DNA from: a virus
DNA length: 57,135 nucleotides
IMG/VR virus record: IMGVR_UViG_3300035410_000105
Coordinates: 1 to 57,135 of that record
Reading direction: 5' to 3' (one strand)
Part shown: piece by piece, positions 7,666 to 14,738 of the stretch
How positions within the stretch are numbered: position 1 is the stretch's first letter
How the letters are laid out: every line of letters starts with the position of its first letter
The notes under the pieces: generated by a model
Database searches by the model: none
What the model was told of the DNA's origin: nothing
The model's input: only the letters and a program-made list of their open reading frames with translations
Program-made: the position numbers and the translations under genes

Positions 7666-7710
7666 GTCAGTAAGTTGCGCTCCGCGAGGGGATGTCCTGA
7701 AAATGGCGCC

Positions 7711-7730
7711 GACTTCTCATTTGAGAAGTC
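7711..7730. promoter_or_regulatory. perfect palindrome upstream of late promoter
   Basis: GACTTCTCA-TT-TGAGAAGTC, 9-bp perfect arms, immediately after the last early-left gene and 46 bases upstream of the late -35 box. Suits a dimeric regulator site or an mRNA 3' hairpin (no T-run). Confidence 0.55.
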
Positions 7731-7737
7731 GACAACT

Positions 7738-7995
7738 TCACGGGTGCATCCGGGCCGATCCGGGGGAGTCGCCGGCGCCGCCCACGTCCACCCGGACTTC
7801 GGATGGCGCGACACCTTCGCCGATGAACTCCACGCGCCCCTCATCGATGTACTGCGTGTTCTTGATCTCGCCGTCCTTCGCAGGCGGCGCCAGGCCCCAT
7901 TGCACGTAGCCGTACAGGTACTCGACGCGCGCGGTCACGATTCCTTCGAGCCCGCTGATCTTGTCTCTGGCTTTGACGCCCAATCTGATATTCAT
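7738..7995 (-). CDS. small KOW-like protein, last gene of early-left operon
   Basis: 85 residues from ATG 7995. MNIRLGVKARDKISGLEGIV followed by TARVEYLYGYVQWGLAPPA looks like a small SH3/KOW-type beta barrel ('DKISGLEGIVTAR...'), a conserved small phage protein family of unknown role. KOW-like barrels occur in proteins touching RNA polymerase or ribosomes, and the gene sits directly before the predicted antiterminated late promoter, but a link is only a guess. Overlaps the HTH gene by four bases. Confidence 0.65.
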   Translation of the reverse strand: MNIRLGVKARDKISGLEGIVTARVEYLYGYVQWGLAPPAKDGEIKNTQYIDEGRVEFIGEGVAPSEVRVDVGGAGDSPGSARMHP

Positions 7996-8189
7996 CGATT
8001 GCTCCTCGCTTGTGATGTGGATTTTTTCGCGCGGCCGCCGTCCTCGGCAGTGAGGCCCCCGCGCTTCAGCACGTGACCGACGCCCGCACAGGACATCCCG
8101 AACTCGTCAGCGAGACGTGGGATTGTGCGGCCGGCGCGGAAGCCTGCGCAGATTCGTCCATCGCGCTTGACCCGCTCAGACTGCTTCAC
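7992..8189 (-). CDS. small helix-turn-helix protein
   Basis: 65 residues from GTG 8189. Residues 12-46 form a resolvase/Mor-like HTH (ICAGFRAGRTIPRLADEFGM then SCAGVGHVLKRGGL) followed by a basic tail. Such short HTH proteins, ending 'LKR.GLT..DGG.AKK', occur in many phages and probably bind DNA as regulators. Located just before the late promoter region. Confidence 0.65.
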   Translation of the reverse strand: MKQSERVKRDGRICAGFRAGRTIPRLADEFGMSCAGVGHVLKRGGLTAEDGGRAKKSTSQARSNR

Positions 8190-8808
8190 TGACGGCCTCG
8201 CGTTCGGAAACCTTTCGCTGGATCATGCCTAGCGCGGTTCCGAGCCATGCCTGATACACGCACTTCAATCGATCGAAGCGCTCGTAGAGCTTGCCGTTCC
8301 ACACGTGTGGCTCGACGTGCAGGTAGATCGGGTAGAGCCTCGACTGCGCCTCGAAGTACGGCCGGTGCTGATCCTCGTCGAGCACGAGCTGCGCCAGTTC
8401 CGGCAGGTAGAAGCGCGCGGCGCCGCCAATGCCGACGACCTGATGCGGCCATTGGTGCTGCCTGCGGAACAGCAGCGCCTCACCGAGCAGCCCTTCGTAC
8501 AGTTCCCAGAACGTGTCGGGCGTGCGATCCCCGGCGAGGCTGAACTGCGCGGCAAGCCAGGGCAACCGCGGCACACCGCCTGCCGCCTGCCCAAGCTCCG
8601 CATGCGACCAAGCGGGATAACGCACGACGCGCGTCTGGTGACCCTTCACGCTTTCGTAGATCGGGCGGCCGTTGTCGCGTTTCAGTTCATCGCCTCCGCG
8701 CCTGCGCCTGCGCACGCTCGGCCCGCTGTCGGGTGTCGATCCGCCGGCAATGCGCTTCAGGTCGATGCCCTTGGCGGCGGCGAGGACTATCAGATCTTCG
8801 GCAAGCAT
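8176..8808 (-). CDS. hypothetical protein upstream of late promoter (candidate late regulator)
   Basis: 210 residues from ATG 8808 (GAGGG a few bases upstream); an ATG ten codons earlier is possible. A short N-terminal helix (EDLIVLAAAKGIDLKRIAG) is followed by a basic RRRRRGG stretch, and then a mostly helical body containing YLHVEPHVWNGKLYERFDRL and a C-terminal WLGTALGMIQRKV helix. No enzyme motif. Not a recognisable lambda Q. Its size, basic patch and place (third gene before a promoter-terminator pair) make it the best candidate in this operon for a late activator or antiterminator, which remains unproven. Confidence 0.6.
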   Translation of the reverse strand: MLAEDLIVLAAAKGIDLKRIAGGSTPDSGPSVRRRRRGGDELKRDNGRPIYESVKGHQTRVVRYPAWSHAELGQAAGGVPRLPWLAAQFSLAGDRTPDTFWELYEGLLGEALLFRRQHQWPHQVVGIGGAARFYLPELAQLVLDEDQHRPYFEAQSRLYPIYLHVEPHVWNGKLYERFDRLKCVYQAWLGTALGMIQRKVSEREAVSEAV

Positions 8809-9035
8809 GTTCCCGCCCTCTTGCGACTCCGCTCGCATTCTTCCATTGCTTCAGCCGTCGCATGGCGGTGTCCATCGATGCACCAGAAACTATCGGCCAT
8901 TGCGAACCACCGCCATAGTCGTTGAGCGCGGCCGCACCAACGCGCCGTCCACATCCAGCGGTGCTCGTGATGAACGAAATTACTGCAGGTCCAGCGCACG
9001 AGAATGATGAGCTTGGCATTTCCGGTAGCCATCAC
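8790..9035 (-). CDS. Trp/His/Cys-rich small protein
   Basis: 81 residues from GTG 9035 (or 80 from ATG 9032, TGATG overlap with the resolvase stop); GGAGGG lies eight bases before the GTG. Unusually rich in Trp, His and Cys (VRWTCSNFVHHEHRWMWTAR ... WCIDGHRHATAEAMEECE), suggesting a metal-binding fold. Overlaps the next gene by 19 bases. Function unknown; the N-terminal third has poor codon character, so the true start could be the internal ATG before ADSFWCIDGH. Confidence 0.5.
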   Translation of the reverse strand: MMATGNAKLIILVRWTCSNFVHHEHRWMWTARWCGRAQRLWRWFAMADSFWCIDGHRHATAEAMEECERSRKRAGTCLPKI

Positions 9036-9601
9036 GCCGCCTTCCCTCCGCCGACGAGCGCGAGATCGCCCGCTTGTGCCGACGCAACTGCCGCCGTCGC
9101 CGGTGCCACATGGCCCAGCACGTGCCGCTGCCCGTAGTGCGCGATGAGCAGCGCCTCAGCGCGCCCGTTGTCCTTCTGCCGCGATAGCGGCGCCATCGGG
9201 AACAGCATCCGCGCGCGATCGAGGCTGGCCGATTTCTTCTCGTGATCGGTGGCGCCCGGCATGATGAGCCCGAGCGCGCGCTTCCACTTGCTCGGCACCA
9301 CCGCTTCGAACGGCAACCGCGCGATCTGCAGAATGCTCAGCACCGAGCCGAACGTCAGGCCCAGCGAGTGCGAGGTCGTCACGCCCATCTTCGGCGTGCC
9401 GTGGATGTGCTCGACGAAGACGCGCGCCGGCAGATCGCCTTTGCGGGCGGCGAACAGCAGCGGGAGCAGCTCGGCGCCGTCGATCCACTTCGAGCTGCCG
9501 TGCACGGCGACGGGCAAGTCTTTCAGCAGCACGACCTCGCCGGCCTCGTCGATCGCGGCCAATGCACCCGTGACACCGACATCGATGCCGATGGTGATCA
9601 T
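9032..9601 (-). CDS. RuvC-like Holliday junction resolvase
   Basis: 189 residues from ATG 9601 (ATGA overlap with the gene before). Begins MITIGIDVGVTGALAAID, the first catalytic-Asp strand of RuvC/RNase H-like nucleases; RVFVEHIHG (second acidic strand) and a C-terminal KKSASLDRARMLFP...DNGRAEALLIAHYG helix with the last acidic residues follow. Phage RuvC-like enzymes resolve recombination junctions and branched replication DNA before packaging. Sits in the replication operon downstream of DnaB. Confidence 0.8.
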   Translation of the reverse strand: MITIGIDVGVTGALAAIDEAGEVVLLKDLPVAVHGSSKWIDGAELLPLLFAARKGDLPARVFVEHIHGTPKMGVTTSHSLGLTFGSVLSILQIARLPFEAVVPSKWKRALGLIMPGATDHEKKSASLDRARMLFPMAPLSRQKDNGRAEALLIAHYGQRHVLGHVAPATAAVASAQAGDLALVGGGKAA

Positions 9602-9861
9602 GATCTGCGCAAACTGGCCGCAGGAGCGACCACGAGATCGACCGCGTGCTCGCCGCACCAGTCAGTCGCGGTAACCTGCGGCCAGAATGTACCGCTCACT
9701 GGCCGCGGCTCAGCCCCGCCCCCGTTCGGATTCGGCACCAGGAAGAACTGCGCGAACAGGCGCGGCGGCTCTCTGCGGCAGATGATCGCGAGAACGCCCG
9801 GCTGCTCCGTCGGTTTCGCTTTCGCGAACTTGCAGTTTGCGCAGGCGTCGCCGGCGGCCAT
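9598..9861 (-). CDS. small Cys-containing protein
   Basis: 87 residues from ATG 9861 (TGATG with the gene before). N-terminal ACANCKFAKAKPTEQPGVLA then CRREPP, and a late WCGEH: four Cys in the CxxC...C...C order of a small zinc ribbon often found in phage replication operons. Function unknown. Confidence 0.65.
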   Translation of the reverse strand: MAAGDACANCKFAKAKPTEQPGVLAIICRREPPRLFAQFFLVPNPNGGGAEPRPVSGTFWPQVTATDWCGEHAVDLVVAPAASLRRS

Positions 9862-10625
9862 CAGTGCGTCCCGTTCGGGGCGCCCTCGCCCTCTTCGTCC
9901 TCGACGGGACGGCCGCGGTTGTAGCCTGCGACCTTGGCCTGCGCGGCCGCTGCGAATCCTGCGCCGACGGCAGGCTCCTCGCCATCCTTCGCCGGCGGCG
10001 AGCCCAGCGCGAGCTGCTGCTGCTTCGAATCCTTCGCGGCCGCGACGTCCGCGCTAAGTACCGTGAAGGCGATGCGATGGTTCTGCGCTTCCTGCAGCCG
10101 CAGGTTCGCCTTGCCGATGCCAGGGCGGATCTGCAGGTGCAGCTTCACCTCGGTGTTGCCGCCGGTGCCCGGTCGCGGCATGCAGCGGATGCGAGCGATC
10201 TTGCAGCCCTCGAACTTGTCGCGAACCGTGTTGCCGTTCGGGCTCTCGGCATAGGCGAGCTCGACGACGACGTTCTCGAACTTGCGGTTGAACGCGAAGC
10301 CCGGCGGCAGATCCTTGCCCATCGTCGGCAGGCACCCGATCCACGGCATCGGCGAGTCAACGCCCTTGCTGGTGTTGTACCAGCACGCGTGCACGTGCTT
10401 GTCGCCGAAGAGCTGAATCACCTGCTCTTTCGTGAGCAGAAGCTCGGTGACGGGGAACGTGAAGACGCCGACCTCTTCGCTCTCGTCGTCATCGTCCTCC
10501 TCGTCGTCGTCAGGCCCCGCGCTCTTCACGAGGTTGTTGCTGAATTTACCGAGGCGGCACGCGACATCCTCCAGTGGCAGGAACGCGTTCGTGGCTTTCT
10601 CTTCGGCAGGTTTCGTCTTGGCCAT
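9861..10625 (-). CDS. hypothetical replication-operon protein with acidic segment
   Basis: 254 residues from ATG 10625. N-terminal Lys/Glu-rich stretch, then a run of about 12 acidic residues (DDDEEDDDDESEE), then a beta-rich central domain with FPVTELLLTKEQVIQLFGDK and KIARIRCMPRPGTGG, and a disordered Ala/Gly/Glu tail. No enzyme motif seen. An acidic patch plus a beta domain would suit a DNA-mimic or an ssDNA-binding accessory protein; this is speculation. Between a 130-residue unknown protein and a zinc protein. Confidence 0.6.
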   Translation of the reverse strand: MAKTKPAEEKATNAFLPLEDVACRLGKFSNNLVKSAGPDDDEEDDDDESEEVGVFTFPVTELLLTKEQVIQLFGDKHVHACWYNTSKGVDSPMPWIGCLPTMGKDLPPGFAFNRKFENVVVELAYAESPNGNTVRDKFEGCKIARIRCMPRPGTGGNTEVKLHLQIRPGIGKANLRLQEAQNHRIAFTVLSADVAAAKDSKQQQLALGSPPAKDGEEPAVGAGFAAAAQAKVAGYNRGRPVEDEEGEGAPNGTH

Positions 10626-10630
10626 GTCGA

Positions 10631-11023
10631 TTACCCCTGTACGGAATTTGTGGCACGTGGAACATTGACGGGCGCAAGCGCCGCATCGAGCCGCGAGCAC
10701 CAATCGCGTGTCGCTGCAGGCGTTGCGTACGGATCGAAGTCGAGCTGCTCGAAGCGGCCGAGCGCCTTCGTGGAGAACGGCGTGAGCGCGTTCCACACGC
10801 GCCGCGCGATGATTCGCTCCATCGCGGCGATCGTCTTGCGGTGCTCGTTGACGCTGCCCGTCGCGGCTTTCTCGAGGCTGACAAGTTCCGGCAGCAGTGC
10901 GTCGAGGATCTTCTTCGGCAGCGAGGCGAAGGTGGTTTCGCGTTCGGGCAGGAGGCCGAGGAGCTTCGCGTCGGCGAGCACGCGGGCGTGGATGGTGGTG
11001 TGCCAGTTGGGAGACTCGGTCAC
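10631..11023 (-). CDS. hypothetical helical protein
   Basis: 130 residues from GTG 11023 (GTGA overlap with the helicase stop). Mostly helical (KKILDALLPELVSLEKAATG, EHRKTIAAMERIIARRVWNA), no Cys cluster or catalytic motif. Coupling to the helicase gene suggests a replication accessory such as a helicase loader, but nothing in the sequence proves it. Confidence 0.6.
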   Translation of the reverse strand: MTESPNWHTTIHARVLADAKLLGLLPERETTFASLPKKILDALLPELVSLEKAATGSVNEHRKTIAAMERIIARRVWNALTPFSTKALGRFEQLDFDPYATPAATRDWCSRLDAALAPVNVPRATNSVQG

Positions 11024-12426
11024 AGGTCATCCCCTGCGCCGCGCTTGGTCTGCTGCGCACGCAGATGCCGGTACTGCGCTCGCGGGCCGTCATCGAGCAC
11101 GGTGATACGCGAGCGCTCGCCGTTCATGCACCACAGGCACAGCCCGCGATCACCGTTGCGGTTCTTCGAGATAGCGCACTCGAGCACGTAAGGCATGCCG
11201 AAGTCCGGGTTGTAGTAGCCCTCGCTGTAGAGCATGCCGATGATGTCGGCGGCTTCCTCGATGGCGCCAGAGTCGCGCAGGTCGGAAATGCCGGGCCGCT
11301 TGTCCTCGCGCGATTCGGTGCCGCGGTTGATCTGCGCGAGCACCACCACGGGCACGCGCAGCTGCTTTGCGAGCGCCTTGAACCCGTAGGCGACATCACG
11401 CAGTTGCTCGTAGCGATTCGCGCCAGCGCCCTGCACGAGCTGCACATAGTCGACGAGCACCAAGCCGAGCGAGCCGGCGCGCATCTGCAGCCCGATCGAC
11501 TCCGCACGCACGTGAGCGAGCGTCGGCAGCGGCGTCTCGTCGATCCACAACTGGCGACTCGAAAGCTCGCCGGCTGCGCGGGCGATGGCGGCCCAGTCAT
11601 CGTCGGTGAGCTGCTCGGCGCGGCGCAGCCTGCCCTGGGGCAGATCGCCCAGGTTCGCGATGCTGCGGCGGAGCAGCTGCTGAGCGGGCATTTCTGCGGA
11701 GAACACCGCGACCGGTACTGTGCGACTTACGTGCAGCGCGATTGTGCCCAGCAGCGCGGTCTTGCCCATGCCAGGGCGTCCTGCCAGCACGACGAGGTCT
11801 CCCGCCTCGAGGCCACAGGTCAGGCGGTCGAAGTCGGCGAGGCCGACGGTGAGGCCAGCGGATTTCTCCCGACGGCGATCGAGGTCGTCGATCAGCAGCA
11901 TCGTGAGTTCCTGCACGCCGACGAGGCCTGTACCGGTGCGCGCGTTCGACTGCAGCGCGAGCAGCGAGCGCTGGGCATCCGCGACGAGCTCCTCGGCGGT
12001 CACGTCGCCTTTCGTCGCTACACCTGCCGCGCGCCCGATCGACTCCGCGAGCTTGCCGAGCTGCCGGCGCGTTGAGCGCTCGCGCACGACTTCGGCGTAC
12101 GCCTCGAGGTTCGCAGCGGTCGCCGTGTCGCGCGCGAGCTTCGCGACGTACGGCATGCCGCCAGCCTCGTCGAGCTCGCCCGAGGCCTGCAGGCGTGCGC
12201 TCACGGTCACGATGTCCGCTTCCGCGCCCGCATTCGCGAGCCTCGCAATGGCCGCAAAGATCAGGCGGTGGTCGGGGCGGAAGAAGTCCGCGGCGCTGAG
12301 CTTGCCGACCACACGCGACCAGGCGGTGGTGTCGCCCATCAGGAGGCTGCCGAGCACGGCCTGTTCGGCTTCGACCGAGTGCGGCAGAACGGCGCCCGGG
12401 AGGGTGTGGACGTTGTCAGCGCGCAT
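11020..12426 (-). CDS. dnaB: replicative DNA helicase, DnaB family
   Basis: 468 residues, the usual DnaB length. Residues 12-110 are the DnaB N-terminal domain (VLPHSVEAEQAVLGSLLMGD). The RecA-like C-terminal domain has Walker A GRPGMGKT (216-223), the EMP motif after strand 2, Walker B LVLVDYVQL (322-330), and the downstream QINRGTESREDKRPGISDLR segment. It unwinds DNA as a hexamer at the replication fork. The O-like gene upstream overlaps it by 11 bases, so initiator and helicase are made together, as with P22-type 18/12 or lambda-like phages that carry their own helicase. Confidence 0.95.
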   Translation of the reverse strand: MRADNVHTLPGAVLPHSVEAEQAVLGSLLMGDTTAWSRVVGKLSAADFFRPDHRLIFAAIARLANAGAEADIVTVSARLQASGELDEAGGMPYVAKLARDTATAANLEAYAEVVRERSTRRQLGKLAESIGRAAGVATKGDVTAEELVADAQRSLLALQSNARTGTGLVGVQELTMLLIDDLDRRREKSAGLTVGLADFDRLTCGLEAGDLVVLAGRPGMGKTALLGTIALHVSRTVPVAVFSAEMPAQQLLRRSIANLGDLPQGRLRRAEQLTDDDWAAIARAAGELSSRQLWIDETPLPTLAHVRAESIGLQMRAGSLGLVLVDYVQLVQGAGANRYEQLRDVAYGFKALAKQLRVPVVVLAQINRGTESREDKRPGISDLRDSGAIEEAADIIGMLYSEGYYNPDFGMPYVLECAISKNRNGDRGLCLWCMNGERSRITVLDDGPRAQYRHLRAQQTKRGAGDDL

Positions 12427-13285
12427 GGCCGGCTCCGTTCGGGCGAGCGGTGTTGTCGTAGTTGCCCTCGATGACCTTCAGGAAGTTCGCCGGCTCGAGC
12501 AGCCATTCGAGCCCAGGGCAACGCCAGTCGCCTTTGCGCCCGCACAGAAAATCGCTCGTCTGGACCTTTGCGAATAGGTCTCGCCAGTACTTCAGCTCGT
12601 CTGCGCGCTTGCCGGCCTTCATGCGCTCGCCGATACGGGCGTCGAGCTTGCGTTTGCGACGTTCCGGCCAGTCCCGGACGGCTGGCAGGTCGGGTAGCAG
12701 CTCGTGGTAGGCCGCAATCACGCCGTCGTGCAGTTCACGCGGCCAGGTCCGGGAGGTTCGCTTCCGTTCGCGTTCGGGTGTGGCCGCGAGTTGCCCGCCG
12801 GGCAACGTATCTGTACTGGTCTGGTCTGGTCTGGTCTGGTCTGGTAACGCTTGTGTCACGCTGGCGTCACGCTCTTGCGTGACATCGACGTGACCTATGC
12901 GTGACCGGCGTCGCTCCTGACGCTTCTGATTGAGGTCGCGCTTCTTCGCCTCAACGCCGTTATGTGTTTGATAGCCCGGCAGTTCTACATTGCCGTCATC
13001 GATCGGGCGCATCCAGTCTTCCGGCATCGCCTGAGCGAATCCGGGGAAGCCCACGAGGTCGTCGATATCGGCCAAACCGAGGTCCAACGTGTCGTCCGCG
13101 CGGATGTGGGTGTCGGCGTACGCCCAGAATCTGAGGAGGCAACCGGCCGTCAGCGAGGCAATCGCGGCGGCTGGTAACGCACCCTGTAACGCACCAGCGT
13201 GACATGTGTCACGCAGCTTGCGCGCGAGCCGGATGAAGCGCGGGTCGGTCTCGAGGTCCTTCTCCCATTTCACCCATCCGGCCAT
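12416..13285 (-). CDS. replication initiator, O/DnaT-like, with origin repeats inside the gene
   Basis: 289 residues from ATG 13285 (TGATG with the HNH stop). MAGWVKWEKDLETDPRFIRL opens a winged-helix type N-terminal domain of phage replication proteins placed upstream of DnaB. A hydrophilic linker (about 130-190) is encoded by two repeat arrays (12816-12845 and 12855-12905). The C-terminal third (ELHDGVIAAYHELLPDLPAV ... YWRDLFAKVQTSDFLCGRKG ... GLEWLLEPANFLKVIEGNYD) is the domain that in relatives contacts the helicase. Placement of iterons inside the initiator gene mirrors lambda O. Confidence 0.75.
   Translation of the reverse strand: MAGWVKWEKDLETDPRFIRLARKLRDTCHAGALQGALPAAAIASLTAGCLLRFWAYADTHIRADDTLDLGLADIDDLVGFPGFAQAMPEDWMRPIDDGNVELPGYQTHNGVEAKKRDLNQKRQERRRSRIGHVDVTQERDASVTQALPDQTRPDQTSTDTLPGGQLAATPERERKRTSRTWPRELHDGVIAAYHELLPDLPAVRDWPERRKRKLDARIGERMKAGKRADELKYWRDLFAKVQTSDFLCGRKGDWRCPGLEWLLEPANFLKVIEGNYDNTARPNGAGHAR
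12816..12845. repeat. six tandem CTGGT units
   Basis: Exactly six consecutive CTGGT pentamers (30 bp) within the O-like gene. They encode the Pro-Asp-Gln-Thr-Arg linker on the minus strand. Ten bases further lies the CGTGAC array, so it may be part of the origin. Confidence 0.85.
12855..12905. repeat. candidate replication origin: five phased CGTGAC hexamers
   Basis: GTCACG at 12855 and 12866, then CGTGAC at 12878, 12889 and 12900. Spacing is 11, 12, 11 and 11 bp, so all face one side of the helix, with inverted orientation about the centre. Located inside the O-like initiator gene, where lambda-type phages keep ori. Confidence 0.6.
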
Positions 13286-13698
13286 CAGCGCAAGCTCCGG
13301 CGCCGTTCCATGCGAGTGATCTGCGCCGGGCTGCGCTGCCGCACCAGCCACGTCATGTGATCCGCCTGGGCCCTCTTCGCATCCTGGGTCGGCGCGTCGA
13401 GCATCGCGGCATACGCGCGCGCGATTCGCTCCTCGAGCTCCATGTCCGCCGCGCTCGGCTTCTCGAAGTGCCGCCCCTCGTGGCAGTCCTCGCACAGCAC
13501 CTCGAGCTCGCTGTCGACGTAGTCCCACGGCGGCGCGCCGGTGCGGTATTTCTTGTGGTGAACGTGCAGTGTCTTCTTCGTGCTCGCACATTCCTCACAG
13601 GCGAAGTGAGCGAGCTGCAGGCGCTCGAGCCGGCGGCGTTGCCAGCGCGGGTCTTTCAGTTGCAGACGATATTCGAGCGCGGCCATGCTGGTGCTCAC
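13285..13698 (-). CDS. HNH endonuclease-like protein
   Basis: 137 residues from GTG 13698, which shares bases with the stop of the gene before (GTGA) and has GGGAGGGG upstream; an ATG four codons later also fits. The core YRLQLKDPRWQRRRLERLQL is followed by CEEC, LHVHHKKY and VLCEDCHEG: CxxC...HVHH...CxxCH, the HNH treble-clef zinc fold seen in short phage HNH proteins of replication operons. Probably a DNA nicking or cutting enzyme; target unknown. Confidence 0.75.
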   Translation of the reverse strand: MSTSMAALEYRLQLKDPRWQRRRLERLQLAHFACEECASTKKTLHVHHKKYRTGAPPWDYVDSELEVLCEDCHEGRHFEKPSAADMELEERIARAYAAMLDAPTQDAKRAQADHMTWLVRQRSPAQITRMERRRSLR

Positions 13699-13841
13699 CA
13701 CGCCCCTCCCGGCCAATACCCCTGCCCGCACTGATCGGTGCGCGCGTTGTCTCTCGCCCTGGCAGCAGACTCGCGGTTGCGCAGGCAGCCCGGGCACGCC
13801 GGGTCGCTGTGCTTGCAATGGCGCTTCTTAGTTCTGTTCAT
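13695..13841 (-). CDS. 48-residue zinc-finger-like protein
   Basis: ATG 13841 to TGA 13695, below usual ORF cut-offs. Sequence starts MNRTKKRHCKHSDPACPGCL: HCKH and CPGC give a four-ligand cluster, followed by an Arg-rich helix and a short QCGQGYWPGG end. Real-gene signs: stop overlaps the HNH start (GTGA) and its start overlaps the end of the tentative upstream ORF. Function unknown. Confidence 0.7.
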   Translation of the reverse strand: MNRTKKRHCKHSDPACPGCLRNRESAARARDNARTDQCGQGYWPGGAW

Positions 13842-13932
13842 CAACCCCGCCCCGTTCGTCGGCTATCCGCGCTGCGCCCCACGCCTTTCTGCGCCGCAGG
13901 TCCTCCTGCCGTACGGCTTCGCCATCACTCAG
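13828..13932 (-). CDS. tentative 34-residue ORF with CTG start
   Basis: Between the Cro-like gene and the zinc-finger gene one frame reads (CTG)SDGEAVRQEDLRRRKAW and on to a TAA at 13828. It has no ATG, GTG or TTG. CTG would overlap the Cro-like stop (CTGA). The composition looks coding and it fills the only gap in this operon, but the start is non-standard. Confidence 0.3.
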   Translation of the reverse strand: MSDGEAVRQEDLRRRKAWGAARIADERGGVDEQN

Positions 13933-14177
13933 CCCGCCCGCACTTCGTTGCGCTGCTGGAAACGGCGCGCGGCGTGCCAGTCGATGAGATATGCGTGGAG
14001 CTTCTCGAGCGTGAGCACGCCCGGATTCTTGATGCGGCCGTAGGCGATGGACTTGAGCCATTCCATTTCGACCTCGGCGCCCTCGGCGATCTCGCGCAAC
14101 GGGGTGTCGCCACGGTCGGCGAGCAGCCTTTTTGTGCGTGTCAGCAGGGATTCTGTCAGGTCGGGCTCATTTGGCAT
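13929..14177 (-). CDS. Cro-like regulator
   Basis: 82 residues from ATG 14177. Residues 5-70 are a lambda-repressor-type HTH: SLLTRTKRLLADRGDTPLRE, then IAEGAEVEMEWLKSIAYGRI. First gene of the early-left operon, divergent from the repressor gene, with an operator (14186-14201) in between. Expected role: binds the same operators and shifts the switch to lytic growth. Its start lies only nine bases from the operator, so bound repressor would block this gene directly. Confidence 0.75.
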   Translation of the reverse strand: MPNEPDLTESLLTRTKRLLADRGDTPLREIAEGAEVEMEWLKSIAYGRIKNPGVLTLEKLHAYLIDWHAARRFQQRNEVRAG

Positions 14178-14199
14178 GCCGACCAGTGTAGTTTACGAC
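14171..14199 (+). promoter_or_regulatory. candidate repressor promoter
   Basis: TTGGCA (14171-14176), 17-base spacer, TACGAC (14194-14199). Transcription would start near 14206, just upstream of the repressor gene. The -10 box lies inside operator O1, so the repressor may control itself. Confidence 0.4.
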
Positions 14200-14201
14200 A
14201 C
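14186..14201. promoter_or_regulatory. operator O1
   Basis: GTGTAGTTTACGACAC: 12 of 16 positions are palindromic. Same design as O2 and O3 on the other side of the repressor gene. Lies between the divergent Cro-like and repressor genes. Confidence 0.6.
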
Positions 14202-14249
14202 GCTATGGTTGCAACCACCTACACGGCGCCTCCTTTACCGTACGGGGTC

Positions 14250-14654
14250 ATGGGGAATGGCCTACACAAAACTGGGCAAGAACACGCGCTGTCCCGTCCG
14301 GAGGACATTCTTGCGCGCAATCTGCGTCACGCCTTCTCGAAACGGAAGCTCAGTGCGAGGTCAGTCGCGGATGCGATCGGTGTGTCGAACAAAACCGTGA
14401 GCAACATGCTCAACGGCACGGGAGCCTCTCAGCTCGACAAGCTCTCTGCCGTGGCAGCGTTCATCAAGATCCCTCTGTGGCAGTTACTGTGTCCGGCCAT
14501 CGAAATATCTCAGAAGAGCAATGCCGCGATGCACGAACTGGTTGAACAGTTCGTGAACCTCTCGGAAGTTGGCCAGGCCTCGGTCCGGCGCGTGGTGAAA
14601 GCGGAGTCCGCCCTCGCCAAGACCGATTCAGATACAGCCCCGGACGCATCCTAA
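14250..14654 (+). CDS. CI-like repressor without a self-cleavage domain
   Basis: 134 residues from ATG 14250; an ATG at 14205 would add 15 residues but falls at the predicted transcription start. Residues 18-75 are an HTH_3 fold (EDILARNLRHAFSKRKLSAR, SVADAIGVSNKTVSNMLNGT). The remaining 60 residues are helical (MHELVEQFVNLSEVGQASVR) and end in an acidic tail. There is no S24/LexA-type peptidase with Ser-Lys dyad, so RecA-driven autoproteolysis, the lambda way of induction, is not expected. Operators flank it on both sides. Confidence 0.75.
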   Translation: MGNGLHKTGQEHALSRPEDILARNLRHAFSKRKLSARSVADAIGVSNKTVSNMLNGTGASQLDKLSAVAAFIKIPLWQLLCPAIEISQKSNAAMHELVEQFVNLSEVGQASVRRVVKAESALAKTDSDTAPDAS

Positions 14655-14699
14655 GTCTTTGCCGGTGCAATAGAATCCACTGACCCTTACGCTTCAGCC

Positions 14700-14715
14700 G
14701 TGTATCTAGTTGCAC
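14700..14715. promoter_or_regulatory. operator O2
   Basis: GTGTATCTAGTTGCAC, 12 of 16 palindromic with a central CTAG. Covers the -35 of the rightward early promoter. Exactly 30 bp centre-to-centre from O3. Confidence 0.6.
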
Positions 14716-14738
14716 GGTGCTACTGATACGTGTATTCT
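14710..14738 (+). promoter_or_regulatory. candidate rightward early promoter
   Basis: TTGCAC (14710-14715), 17-base spacer, TATTCT (14733-14738). The -35 lies in O2 and the -10 in O3, so a bound repressor would exclude polymerase. Drives the early-right operon. Confidence 0.5.

Noticed and set aside
7662-7844. 60-codon minus-strand ORF over the palindrome
   Set aside because: Overlaps the 85-residue KOW-like gene in another frame and covers the late -35 box.
12816-12845. CTGGT array as a CRISPR-like repeat
   Set aside because: Five-base tandem units without spacers; part of a coding linker.
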